64,000 nt of DNA, taken from positions 14,674,310 to 14,738,309 of the forward strand of contig NC_092575.1 of assembly GCF_037975245.1 (NCBI RefSeq), in the 5' to 3' direction. How positions within the stretch are numbered: position 1 is the stretch's first letter; every line of letters begins with the position of its first letter. The position numbers and the translations under genes are program-made. Under the pieces are notes generated by a model. It saw only the letters and a list, made by a program, of their open reading frames with translations, did not search any database and was not told where the DNA came from. This document shows positions 27,024-38,914 of this stretch, one piece after another. The DNA comes from Apostichopus japonicus (taxonomy: Eukaryota > Echinodermata > Holothuroidea > Aspidochirotida > Stichopodidae).

Positions 27024-28365
27024 CTATTTAACGTCAGCTGTTGAAGTATATTAAAATATGAAAAAAAAATATATATCTGTGGTTATCAGCTTCAAAGAAC
27101 TAATTTCAAAAGGCTCACTCACTTGCACCATATACGGTGTTGTATAACAGCTATTGTCATGACCTGGCACCACTCATTTCTGTAATGCGCAAACTCACAA
27201 CAGAAGCCCAATTGATACAAACCGTTGTAGCATGAAGCAAGGCTTCTGTGAAAGAAACAGAAACACGTCTTATTTTTCTTTTCAAACTGTTTTGCTATAT
27301 CTGTTTTGTTTTTGATTTTTTTCTACTCGGTATTATAGAAAACTTTTCAAAAGTTAGACGCAATATCCTTTGAAAAAATATCTTTTTGAAAATTATCATG
27401 CAGAGCTGAGATAGGGAAAAAACAAAAGTTTTTCTATGAAGCCAAAAAATATTGGTGACTCATTCTGAACTGAAATTTCAATGATGTCACGAAGGAAATG
27501 AATAATCTTCTTAAAATAGCAGTAAAATTGGGCATTTCCCCAAAAATTTGTGATTATTTGAAATCTTGTCGCATTTTTGCATGGTGAGCCCATGCACTAT
27601 GCGTAAGCACATTCTAACAAGGACCAAGCTAGCGCCCCCCCCCCCCCACCCTGCACTTTGAACAGTGATGGTACACTGGGGGAGGCTCTGTTTGCGTCAA
27701 CATAAAGAGAGTCAGACTGACATTGATTTTTTTTTAGGGGGTAGGTGGAAATGTTGCTCCATAATCCGTCGAATTTTCGATGATATATGTTGATAACAAA
27801 ATCAAAATTTCGACCAACATACTCCAAATTGAAACACCGAAATTTCCAAAGCATATGTGGAACTCTCGTTGAGTTATTTGCATATAATAGTACACTACAT
27901 TATCTTACCTATTAACATCCGACATTACTTAGTACCACCCAATAAAACTAAATTTCAAAAACAGTTTTTTGACATAAAAAAATAGACGAACTTTAGAAAT
28001 GAAGCTATCGTAGGTCTATATACCTTCTCCACGACATATATTGTTAACCTGATGTTATGTAAACTGATTGTTTCATACTTGTATGCTGTTTTGAAAAGAA
28101 AACAATAAATGGAACGGAATGGAACGGAACGGATAGAACCTTTTCATATCCAACACTATTTAGATTCTGCTAGAATTTATGTCAGACGTTTTAATTTTCT
28201 TTCCCCTTCAATACAATCCAACAAGTTGAACATGTTTTGGCGAATAAGTTCTTGAACATTAACTTTCCGCATGATCTTATTTTATGGATATTCCATTATC
28301 TCGCCAGCAGTTCACGTGTTGTCATAATTAGATTAACTAATTGTGTGTCAAAAAAAATTATTTTC
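27024..28365. other. 5' flank of MMP-A, no gene seen
   Basis: AT-rich with a C run near 27637. At 28105–28136, AATAAATGGAACGG runs into GGAAC repeats, which resembles the 3' end of a LINE-type element but is too short to assign. Confidence 0.4.
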
Positions 28366-28955
28366 AAATACTGGTGTACCCCAAAGGTACTGTTTTAGCC
28401 CAGCGTTTTTTTACTGTGTACACATCAGATGCTATAGTTCATCAAATTAAAGCTGTCCTCTAAAAGTTTGCTGATGATGATACTGCAATGATTCGCTTTG
28501 ATTAAAAATGATGACGATAGTGCTTACTTACACAAAATAAATCCTTTTGTGATCAGAACTTTCTTAAACTTAACGTGAAGAAGACAACTGAGATGGTAAT
28601 TGATTTTTAGGAATGTCACAAACGAACCCAACCCTCGGAGATCATCATTAAAGACAGCGTCGTCGAATGCGTCTCAAACTTAAAGTATCTTGGTGTAGTA
28701 TACTTGTATTATCAGCTTGCTTAACAAGACCACATCGATTATTTGCTAATAAGGAGAAACCCTGGATTTCATTGTCTCCGTAAATTTAACAAAGGTAAAT
28801 ATCCATAGCCGCATCCTTACTTTTTTTTTCTATAATTCCGTGATTTGCAGTGTGTGGCTGTGCTACATTGAATGTTGAGGTGGGAAAATGGACGGTACAG
28901 ATATGAGAAAACATTTTGATTCCATTATTAGACAAGCTAGTCGTATTTTACGGAT
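28366..28955 (+). pseudogene. Decayed LINE reverse transcriptase fragment
   Basis: Translated pieces follow the order of a non-LTR retrotransposon reverse transcriptase: GVPQ, then after a one-base shift GTVLA (28373–28410); FADDDTAMIR around 28467, carrying the FADD catalytic motif with an extra Asp; LNVKKTTEMVIDF (28569–28607) followed by a stop; VVECVSNLKYLGVV (to 28700); and IIRQASRILR (to about 28953). Stops and frameshifts break the frame several times, so it is dead. The arrangement resembles CR1/L2/Rex-type LINEs, but the clade is not certain. Confidence 0.75.
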
Positions 28956-31900
28956 AATCACCTTACGGTGAACTCATCATTTCAACATTATCTTGAGGCT
29001 AAGCTTAACACCGTTCTTGTCGATAACAAACTACACCCTATGGGTTGATCTTACTTTTGCAATAATCCCTCGTATATAGTTGCCGGATGAAAATACCTTA
29101 AGCTGCTACAAACCGTTGTTGAATAACAATCTATTTATAGTATAATGCGCTGTAGTTCTGGTAAAAGAACGATACCTACATGACTGGACGTTTATATTTA
29201 AAGTTTCGTACAGTCTCTGTACTTTTGCAGTTTCAGAGCCTAGTTGCGTATAGTCAACTTATTCTGAACCCGTCACTTCGCTCACAAGCGCCCTTTCTTT
29301 GTAGGTACCTAAATGACTTAACTTCCTGGTGTGTTGTCCGCCCACAAATATAACCCCATCAACAACCGAAAAGTTCTTCCTAATACTGCAAGCACTCCAC
29401 GCGCAATACAATACTGCGTATATTTGCCGGCAAATACAGTTCTAGTTAATCATGATATGTTTCTGGTATTTTACTTATCTTCTTTAACTTCTTTGTCTCT
29501 TAACTTGTCTTATCCTCCTTGTCGATTTGTATATATTTTTTTTTATACTTTCTTATATATTTATGTTTTAATGCGAGCATGCAATTGCCCTTTTGGGGTA
29601 TCATAAAGTTGAACATGAACGTGAAACTGCCATATCGTTTCTCTGCGTTCCTGTTTTGGCTTGCACATTTTTTTCCTTCTTCCCTTTTTCTTTGTGCTTG
29701 TTGTTTTGTTTCCGTTTGGTTTACCATGAGTCATATATAGTGACACAGCAGTTTGCAGACGAATCAACAAAGCAAGGCCGAGCTGGGAACTGAGTTTTAC
29801 ATAAAATACCTTTTTTCCTTTAAAAAGATAATCCAACATAGAGCCAGGGCTCGAAAACCAAAACGCTTGATCGAATCTCAACCTCGCTACAGGAGAACAG
29901 AAAATACACCAAAAACGCTGCAGCTTCAGGGGATTTCCCCCTGGATCACCTTCCCCCCCCCCCCCCACCTGTACCCCTACTAAACGCTTTACCTTTCGAA
30001 AAAAAATCCTCTCTGTACTGTGCATTTTGTGTGCTTTAAACTCGCTTCGAGAGGTCAAGAAGTAACTAAAATCACTTTCTTGACTTTGTCCCCTTTAACT
30101 ACTGTAGGACTCTGAAGTACACTCCGTGGAGGTAAATCATTCTTCTAACAGTCTTGTGTTTTCTCTAACAATGCTGCAGCTGTCGAGGACCCCCCTCTCC
30201 GCCCCCCCCCACCCACACACACACAACTACCACGGTCTCCCAGTATATTACATTATGCAGTTGTATAATAATAAACAAATGTGCTGCATTTTCTGCACTG
30301 TAGTCGGTTTAAAAAGAAGCTGGATGGTCCCAAAGTGGCTTACACCCCTCCAACTTGGAAAATGGTGAATGTGCGAGACTGGTTAGGTATGTGATATACT
30401 GTGTAATGTGTATACCTGAAGAGAACATGTAGGCCCAATACGCATGGTTGTAGCCCTAACTGCAAGGAAAACGACTGCATGAAGTACAGGGAACTAAATA
30501 AACATGAATATTAAAGAGAACAAGGTTAAAGGATATTTCTAGACATTTGGTATTTTATTACGTTGAATTGTAAGTTTCCGTTAAGACAAGCAGCTAGTGT
30601 GTCTCACTGTAAAAGCAGATTGTTACGTCACTCAAAGTTGAAGGGGCTTTTTTTCCTCGCCGTTTACCTTTCTGCTTCCCACGGACCCCCCCCCCCCAAC
30701 CCCCCATTTTAAAACTTTTTGGCTAAGTAAGCCCTTGAGGGAATAACTCCGGACTGTTCGATATCATACACAGATATAGGTCTTCACGTGAAGGCTATTT
30801 GTGGCATCCGCATACACTGTTTACACGTCTTGTTCCCCTTTTTATCTTCACAATGAGGTATTAGGGAATATTCGAATATAATTACCATACAAAGACATAG
30901 AGGTAACAAAGATGATACTCAAAAAGAAATTAGCAGTACAAACAAACAAATAAAGTAAAGTGATCAGAGAAACTTCCTTTTTGTTTAGAAATAGATAATA
31001 ATACATCCCAATACGTTTTTGGTATATTTTTGATGATGTTTACCCTTTTTTCCCTCTCTCCCTTTTGCATGAGTTCCTTTTATTGTTATTGTATGCAGTT
31101 ATTATTTTATTTCTATAATGATATTGTATCGCCTATGTTGGATAGCCAGTCAGAAAGGGATATTTCAGACTGAATGAACGCAAGAGGAATCCCTATATAT
31201 GATTGATCATAGTATTATTTTTTTCCTTCTATTTTGTGTTCCTGCTCTTATAAATTATAGAAATGATAATTTCCACTGTTTCACATTTTGGACAGCTTTC
31301 TACTAAAATTGCAATTTCTGTTGATTTTTGCTTTTATTTGAGTCATGATGTCATAATTTATTCTTATAGAGATAAAAAAAACACACACACGGTCATAAGT
31401 TCAAGGTAATAAGTTGTTTCTTTGGTACGCCGATATTGCCATAGGAACAAGGTACATAAAAGGTTTCCATATCAAATAGAACCCACACTAAATGAAACGG
31501 AAAAGGGACACAAATTTCTCAGTATTGGATGAAAGGGTTAATTACTCGATAATTATGTTCAATGAAATTATTTAGTCGCATATATCTCTTAGTTAGAAAG
31601 ATTGGGCAGATTTGCGGGTCCACGGGGGCGTAGCAAAGGCGCAAACTGGTCCCGGTGCAGCAGTAAGAAAAAAAATGTCTCAAGTGGGTGGATGCAAAAT
31701 TGCATCCCAGCAATATAAACAGCTTTAATCCGTACAAAAGATCTAGGATCATACAATATATATTGCGTTTTTTTTTTTTGGTAAAAAAAACTTATACGCT
31801 GCTCGGAATTAGCTATTGTTGATGCAGTTATTGAACAATGGTTGTTTGACAGTGTATTAATTAAGTAGTAACCGCAAAGAATAATATACAAAGGATCATT

Positions 31901-32089
31901 CTGTGGGAATTTTTGCAAAAGTGCTTGTTGTCGAAGGCTTGTTGTCGGTTTGTAGTCCTACAGTCTGTTTCCAGTTCAACGTACACATTGTGTGCATTGC
32001 ACCACGCCAGTATAGTTCCCTCTTTTCAGTGTAATTGTTTTCGTCATGGCTGTTAGTGAACTCCAGTAGATATAAGTGCAAGGTCGACA
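28956..32089. other. Intergenic, possible LINE tail then nothing recognised
   Basis: The first few hundred bases may still belong to the decayed LINE. The rest is AT-rich with C runs near 29955, 30206 and 30687. Overlapping frames of 60–165 codons at 29330–30060 lie on both strands and show no recognisable domain. Confidence 0.4.
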
Positions 32090-32815
32090 TCAAACTCCGA
32101 GTCCAAGTCCGATACGAGTTCCGCGGCCAAAGCAGCCAGAATCGAATACCTGATTACCGAAGGCCCGAGAAGCTCACGCCGACTGTTTAGTCGAATTCCG
32201 TCCGAGACTAAACCGAGTCGAAACGTCCAAGTTCAATTTGATTCAAAGAGCAATTCGAATAATTCGATTTCAAATATATTTCAAAATTCCTTTTTCCAAA
32301 AGTGCAATGCGATAATCCAACGTTATAGTCCAATTTTGAATTCCCTTCAAGGTTAACTCCAATAGTCCAAACTTGTTATTCAACTATAGTCCAAGTCAAC
32401 TTCCATGTCCAGTCGTCCAATTCCAACAGTCAAATTAAGAGTAGGCTACAGAGTAGCTTAGCACAGTTCGAGGTCTAATTGCGGCCCGATTCTAATACGA
32501 GTCAATCCTCGCGGCCAGGCGAATTCGAAGTCAGACCCAAGTGACAGCCCAAGTCCAATGTCAATGTCCAGTATTACAATTCTAACAGTCCAACTCTGAA
32601 ATGAGAGCAAGCAGCCTAAATTCCAAGTCCGCATGTGGCCGGAGTCCAATTCGAAATCAGTCCTTGTTTCGAATTCAGCCCAAATAGTCCAATTCCAGTA
32701 GTCCAAGTACCAACTAATCATTCTATCCAATTTGAACTCCAATTGGTCAAAAGTTCCGATTCAAATAGCTAAATAGTCAAAGTCCAATTCCATGTCCAGT
32801 TGTGCAATATTCCAT
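32090..32815. repeat. Degenerate GTCCAATT-rich repeat region
   Basis: Variants of AGTCCAATTC, AAGTCCAA and ATGTCCAGT recur dozens of times at irregular spacing. Longer near-repeats share CGATACGAGTTC/CTAATACGAGTC next to GCGGCCA. It looks like an old, heavily mutated short-unit array. Confidence 0.6.
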
Positions 32816-33826
32816 TTATTCAATGAAATATCAATGTAGGACATTTCAATTATATGTGATTACGAAACGTTTCGCTGCTCCTAATATGTGCGATTCATTA
32901 ATGTTGTAAGATAGGGATATTCTTCGTAGGAGCAACTCCAAATACCCCTACCGACGAACCTAAGACCACAACCCTTCCTGTATAAACATCCTTAGTGCAT
33001 CTGCCTCTGTTCTTTATATAAAGGTACATGCCATTATCTAAGTCCCCCCCCCCTCCCCACAACCACCACCCTACCAACCCTGAAATCATGTGCACGTCAC
33101 TGGTTCAATGCGGTCCTACTTGTTTTTCAAAATATTAGTTGTTTCCCGAAAATTGGGATTCCTTGAAAATCCAGATATCGCGTAGGCCTATCGTATTGTT
33201 AGAATCAATATGTATATAATAAAAACCACACTAATTATCTAAAAAATTAAAGTATTGTAATGTAAGGAGAAAATTGTTAACCTTTATTTAAAAAAGCCGA
33301 TCAGCCGCAAGAAAATATAAAGAAAAACGAAAACGTTACCGCTAAAAAATTGTGCTTAAAGTGCGTTGGTTCAACCAATTAGCCAACATAACCTTTTAAA
33401 AAATTCCAACTGATTCTCCAGATCAAGTTTTAATTTTTAATTGCATATACCCTATGAGTGCTTTTTCTTCTTCATATTAACAAAATATAGCAGATTGAAT
33501 TTTAGGCAATTTTGTTTTTCACTCAGCTTGCTTTGTTTATTAATCACTGGGCTGACGTTATCTCTATATAATTAGGATGATACGTATCGATAAACAGATC
33601 GCAGACTGGTTTTTGGCGATAACATTTAGCTGCCCGGCTTTTCACATCGGTTACGTCAGGTGAACGTCAACTTGTGTTAAAGTAACCTTAAAGGTCGAAT
33701 CACTGTTAAGTTCAATAGCGAGCAGGTGGTCTCCAACCGGGCAAGGTATACTTAGTATCAGCTCATCGTGTGAATTTTTACAGGCCGTCTGGAAAAATTA
33801 TTTTACAGAGCACTCGGCATCTTTCC
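32816..33826. other. Intergenic, nothing recognised
   Basis: AT-rich DNA with a C run near 33044. No supported feature. Confidence 0.45.
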
Positions 33827-34361
33827 TTAATATTTTATTAGTATTGTTATTAATGTTATTATTGTTGTTATTGTTATTATTGTGATTATTAGTATTGTTG
33901 TTATTATTGTTATTATTGTTATTGTTGTTATTATTGTTATTGTTGTTATTATTGTTATTGTTGTTATTATTGTTATTGTTGTTATTATTGTTATTGTTGT
34001 TATTATTGTTATTGTTGTTGTTATTATTGTTGTTATTATTATTGTTATTGTTGTAATTATTGTTTTTATTGTTATTATTGTTATTGTTGTTATTATTGTT
34101 ATTATTGTTATTGTTGTAATTATTGTTTTTATTGTTATTATTGTTATTGTTGTTAATATTGTTATTATTGTTATTGTTGTTATTATTGTTATTATTGTTT
34201 TTGTTATTATTATTGTTATTATTATTGTTATTATTATTGTTATTGTTGTTATTATTGTTGTTGTTATTATTGTTGTTATTATTATTGTTATTGTTGTAAC
34301 TATTGTTTTTATTGTTATTATTGTTGTTGTTGTTGTTATTATTATTATTATTATTATTAAT
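33827..34361. repeat. (ATT/GTT)n trinucleotide array, about 535 bp
   Basis: ATT and GTT triplets alternate in short patterns such as ATTGTTATTGTTGTT, with higher-order repeats. The open frames on both strands (Ile/Val or Ile/Thr only) come from the repeat. Confidence 0.95.
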
Positions 34362-35425
34362 TTCTTTTTCTTTTTCTCGGGCACCCTTATTTACTTCGGA
34401 CCCGGGGTCGCTAGAACCCCCTGGCCTTCTTTCGTCTCGTCTCTGGCAGGTACCTCTTCAAATAAAAAATACTTAGCCTATAAGCCTAAGCAATACACTT
34501 ATAGCAGGTACACAGTAGTACTGGTCCCATAACTTCAACTTTATGAAGTGGAGTGTGAATATTTCATTTTATTTTATTAGTCTTTTTGTTTTTTAGTTTA
34601 TGACGTCACGTCCTTGATGTAACACACCCTCTTATGATCAATCCTCCCGCACTACCCAACACCCACCGGCATCAAACCGCCACCCCGTGACACCCCACCC
34701 TCACCATGCACCTCATCGTCGCAGTGGCTGAATATATGTACGATTTAGTTCGCGATTCCTGTAAGCTAGGGAGGGGCGAAAATTAAAACAAAAACCTTTT
34801 TGGTATGCTAAAGTCCTAATCGATCTTGCGAGATTCATTAATTTCGGTTATCCACTCACAATCCTCCACGTCATAAGGAGCGAGCGACTATCAGTTAGGA
34901 GAGATATGTAATATACATTTTTGAAATCTACAGTAAAAACAAAATAACGCAATGTAACAAAGCGGTAGTTGTTTATCCTATAATTCATTTTTTTGGCTTT
35001 AAGCCATAAATATTGATGACCTTAATTGGCACACTGACTTCGCCCAACCGAACAATAAACTGCTCACGCATGGGGTTACAGAAAAAATATCACAGCCATA
35101 TTCCTTTTCAATTTGATAGTCACTATACATGCTATTTAACCATTACTCGTGATGTTTCATAAATGGCGCTCCATGGGTTAATATATAGGGTTTTTTTCCC
35201 TTTCGATATTACCTTAAAAGCAAATCCCTGAAACACAGATGTCGTATCATCTTTCAAAGACGGCTAGTGAACAGGTAGACCTTTTCGACCGACAGGATGG
35301 TAGAAGTTCTCGAATAACATGTCCTATATGCACCACACCATAACTTGATTTTTTTTCCCGCCAATAATCTATCCTGATGATTGCTAATTTTCAAACCAAC
35401 GCCGATTAAGTAGGTTTTGAACAAC
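34362..35425. other. Intergenic, nothing recognised
   Basis: No exon or bounded repeat recognised. Confidence 0.45.
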
Positions 35426-35885
35426 AAGGTAGCATACTCCATATAATTTCCCATTGACTCATTACACTCCAAATCGTCAAAGTAATGTAGTCTTTAAGTT
35501 CTGGTAGAAGTTCTCACTAAATAAAACAAGTCATCATTGGATATAGTTGATACGTTAGCCATTCATGGCACCTTCAGATATCCGTACCCTGACCATGAAG
35601 ATTTCTTGGCCTCTTTCTGTATAACCAGAAAACTATTTTCATACTTTATTTTTGGAAGGCCTAAAGTGGTCTAAAAATTCCTCAGTTGATCTAATTTTCG
35701 CACCACATATATACTACCATCTGTGTTTACTCTGACTTAAGCCACCAAAACATCCAGATCACGTTTTGTTAACATATCGAGAAAGATATTGCTCTCAATT
35801 TGCATTTCGGCATGTTTCTTGAGGTGAACGATTCGGCGTATTGATGTCAACATCTGAGAAGCTACCATAAGAGGATCATGTTAGG
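35426..35885 (+). repeat. Dispersed repeat, copy 2 (pair with 16618)
   Basis: Begins AAGGTAGCATACTCC and keeps the block order of the copy at 16618: CCATTGACT, AAAGTAATGT, TAGAAGTTCTCACTA, GGAAGGCCTAAAG and CACCACAT. Confidence 0.6.
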
Positions 35886-36519
35886 CTTTATGATTTCGAG
35901 GTATTCTAACGATTTCATCAAATTATTTTTAACCAGAGACTCTACAGTAATATCTTCTCTTTGTCACGTTGTCTATATGAGAACATTGAACAAAATTTTC
36001 AAGTTTTGACCACTGTTTTCATTAAGAGATCCTGAAAATTCTTGCAGTTATGGTGGATCTTGTGTACCTTTCTCATCGAATTCATTCATGATTTAATTTG
36101 GTATAGCTCTCGAGTTTACAAAGTTTCCAAACAATGGCTTTGCTGACAGAAAACCACCTGAGCTCTGGAACTCACGAAGATGCATGAACATACTAAGTGT
36201 GAAGATCTTGATAGCTTCACTTTTGGAGTTTTTAAAAAAGATGACCTTTGACCTTTACCAAAATATATTACGTTCTCAAGAAGATACACATATCAATTAT
36301 GAATTTAAACCATATATATACACTTGTTGATTCAGATGCACACGGACATACGAAACATGGCGAAATTGAATCTGTATTAAGTCTACCCTGAGCAGTATTT
36401 ACATGTTTGTGAAAGAATAAATATGGTCTTAAAAAATATAGTCTTAACCCGAGCATGCATTCAGTGATGCAATGTTATAGCAGGAAGTTGTTATGTTTCC
36501 ATAACAACTCCCTGGGTAT
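35886..36519. other. Intergenic, nothing recognised
   Basis: No supported feature; 36240–36255 has a TGACCTTTGACCTTT direct repeat. Confidence 0.4.
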
Positions 36520-37150
36520 AGGATGGTACATTTATCATTTGAACTTGAATACGACCCAGATTCTATATGTGTGTGACCCGCAGGAAGGGACGAGTGGGTT
36601 ACTGGAGGCGGGGGAAGGGTATTGTAACGGGGCAAGCTAGGTTAATAAGTTTTGCTGTCTGAAAAGAATTAATAACAATCGTGGCTTACCCCAAAGTGTT
36701 TAAGAGGGGTCAAATACAGGGTATATTTAAAGGGAGTGAAGACTAGCGCACAAAGAAACGTCTGATGCCGTTAATCTGACCTAGTTTCAAATGAGGTGTA
36801 AAAGAAGTGTTAGACACAACCATCGATCCCAGAAACTACACACACACAGCTTGCTACCGTCGGTAATTAGACACTAGAGTGTACAGTCAATACAAACAGC
36901 TGCGGTCAATACCCACAACACAGTGTACATAGCAACGTGGACATCTCAGGTCTAGATAAAAGGTAACAAGGTATCACGTTTCATTACTGTCTGCATTTTG
37001 TAGCGACAAGAAGAAAACTTCACGTGCAAGCAACGAAAGTTAACTTTTTACAGAGGGCGGCACGCGGTTTGGGGCGAGTCTTCAATGCCTTTAATGCTCT
37101 GCTTCGATCCGATAAAGGAATAAATTCGTCTCAGTGGTAGATTTTGTATT
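36520..37150 (+). repeat. Duplicated unit, copy 1 (interrupted)
   Basis: Part A (36520–36735) carries ACGGGGCAAGCTAGGTTAAT, CTGTCTGAAAAGAAT, ACAATCGTGG and TTTAAGAGGGGTCAAAT. Part B (37082–37150) carries CTGCTTCGATCCGATAAAGG and AATAAATTCGTCTC. In copy 2 the two parts are adjacent; here about 350 bp separate them, so either an insertion here or a deletion there has occurred. Confidence 0.7.
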
Positions 37151-37159
37151 AGATTAGGT

Positions 37160-37428
37160 TGGTACATATATATCATTTGAAATACGAAAAGATTCTGTAA
37201 CGATACAGTGTGTGAACCGCTGAAAAGGAAGGGTGGGGTGACGGGAGGCGGGAGGCGGGGGGGGTGGTATTTTAACGGGGCAAGCTAGGTTAATATGTTT
37301 TCCTGTCTGAAAAGAATAAATCACAATCGTGGATTACCCCAAAATGTTTAAGAGGGGTCAAATGTAGGGTATATTTAATGCACTGCTTCGATCCGATAAA
37401 GGAATAAATGCGTCTCGGTGGCGTATAG
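37160..37428 (+). repeat. Duplicated unit, copy 2
   Basis: Same blocks as the unit at 36520, parts A and B directly joined at about 37376. It lies only about 10 bp after copy 1, in the same orientation. Confidence 0.7.
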
Positions 37429-38672
37429 TCTGTATCATACACACTCTTGACATACGTTTGAACTTTCCATATTGACAATATCAAATTAATTACCTCTAAT
37501 GTAGACAATGGCTGAGAAATATTTCATTTGAATTCAAAAACAATATTTCATTTTTTTGTTTTTGTTTCATCGCCCTAGGCGGGGTCACACAGGGGACCGT
37601 AAGGCTTTAAAGGATTAAATTTCTCAACAATATTGTTTTGGTTTTAATTTTTTTTTTTACGAAGAATGTTGATTGTCTAACGTTTTTGCGATGCTATGAG
37701 CACAATATTGATTGTTCTCTCTTTCTATCTTGTTTAATCATCAAATTTCATATATTATTTACTTTTATTTAGTGAATGCCAAATATCTTGTACAAATCCC
37801 AGGTAGCCCCTAGAATCTCCTCCTTTTGTTTCTTTGCTTGTTTTGTTACATCCCAGTTTATTATCAATTACATCTTGATCGTGCAAGCACAATTTGTCCG
37901 TCACTGTCCTTGTAATATATTAAACAAGGACGTTTGGTCAGGAGGAGGATTACCAGAGTTGATTCAACGTTTTGCAATAATTGTAGAACAATTTATCTGC
38001 GGCACAAGGAATATTTTGTTTATACCGAGTTTTTAAGGTTATAAAGTCAGAGTCAAACCTGCAGTTGAGCTATTGATCTTACTGTTGTATTTCATTCATT
38101 GTTTCTCTAGAGTTGTATGCCCACGGCAAATATTAGGATACAAACAGTTCAGTAGAAAGGGTGGGGAGGAAGGGGGCGTGGGAGTGTGGGGGAGGAAGGG
38201 TTGTGTGGGGGAGGAAGGGCTGTGTGTGGGGGAAGCGATAGTTCAGTTCAAAGGTTAAAAATTTGGACTTACCTAACTACACTGCGTATTCCTTTACAGT
38301 GATAATACCAGAAGTAATAATTGGAATAGAGGAAAGAAACTTGGCTTGAGCTTGAAGCACGGATGGGACGGGACAGCTGCATTTGATTTCTAGGGGTCGT
38401 ATTATTGAGGTAATGCATCCCCCTTTGCCTTCAAACTACCAGCCATCCTTGTGTTTTATGGTCAATATCATTTGAGAAGAGAACACGGAGGAATAGTGAG
38501 GTTGATCGGTGGATTAGTAAACTCCTCCCCGCCCCCCTCCTTCTAAACATCCATTACGTCCTGCCTACCCCAGGGCATCCCCAATCCCCCCCCCCACCTC
38601 CACAATCAACCTTGAAAGGGCTGCTGATGAATGAATACATGAAAATTCAACATGTTCATACATGTCCAACTT
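37429..38672. other. Intergenic, nothing recognised
   Basis: Contains a GGGGGAGGAAGGG-type G-rich patch (38158–38232) and C-rich patches near 38526–38605. No gene is supported. Confidence 0.45.
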
Positions 38673-38914
38673 AGGAGTGTTAGCCCAGTGGTTAACGCCG
38701 GTGCCTTACAATCATAAGGTCCCCAGTTCGAGTCACTCCAAGATTAATGTATGTCGTCCAGTTACAGAGTTGTTGACAATTGACAATTCATAATCATGGA
38801 CGTTAAATATGAATCTAAGAGACTGACTTCTGTCAGCTTGCGGCTTTGATAAGCAAATGAGGCTTCTTCGCGAGTTCCTGCTTGCAGGAGGATCTAAAAC
38901 ACATACATACATAT
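38673..38914 (+). mobile_element. tRNA-derived SINE, copy 3
   Basis: Full-length: GGAGTGTTAGCCCAGTGG head with one change in the A box, B box AGTTCGAGTCACTCC, common body, GGAGGATCTAAAA end and (ACAT)n tail. Confidence 0.9.

Noticed and set aside
29561-30058. 165-codon minus-strand frame
   Set aside because: It overlaps several frames on the other strand, crosses a C run and has no recognisable domain.
33827-34532. Long Ile/Val/Thr open frames on both strands
   Set aside because: They are translations of the ATT/GTT array and lack any other sequence.
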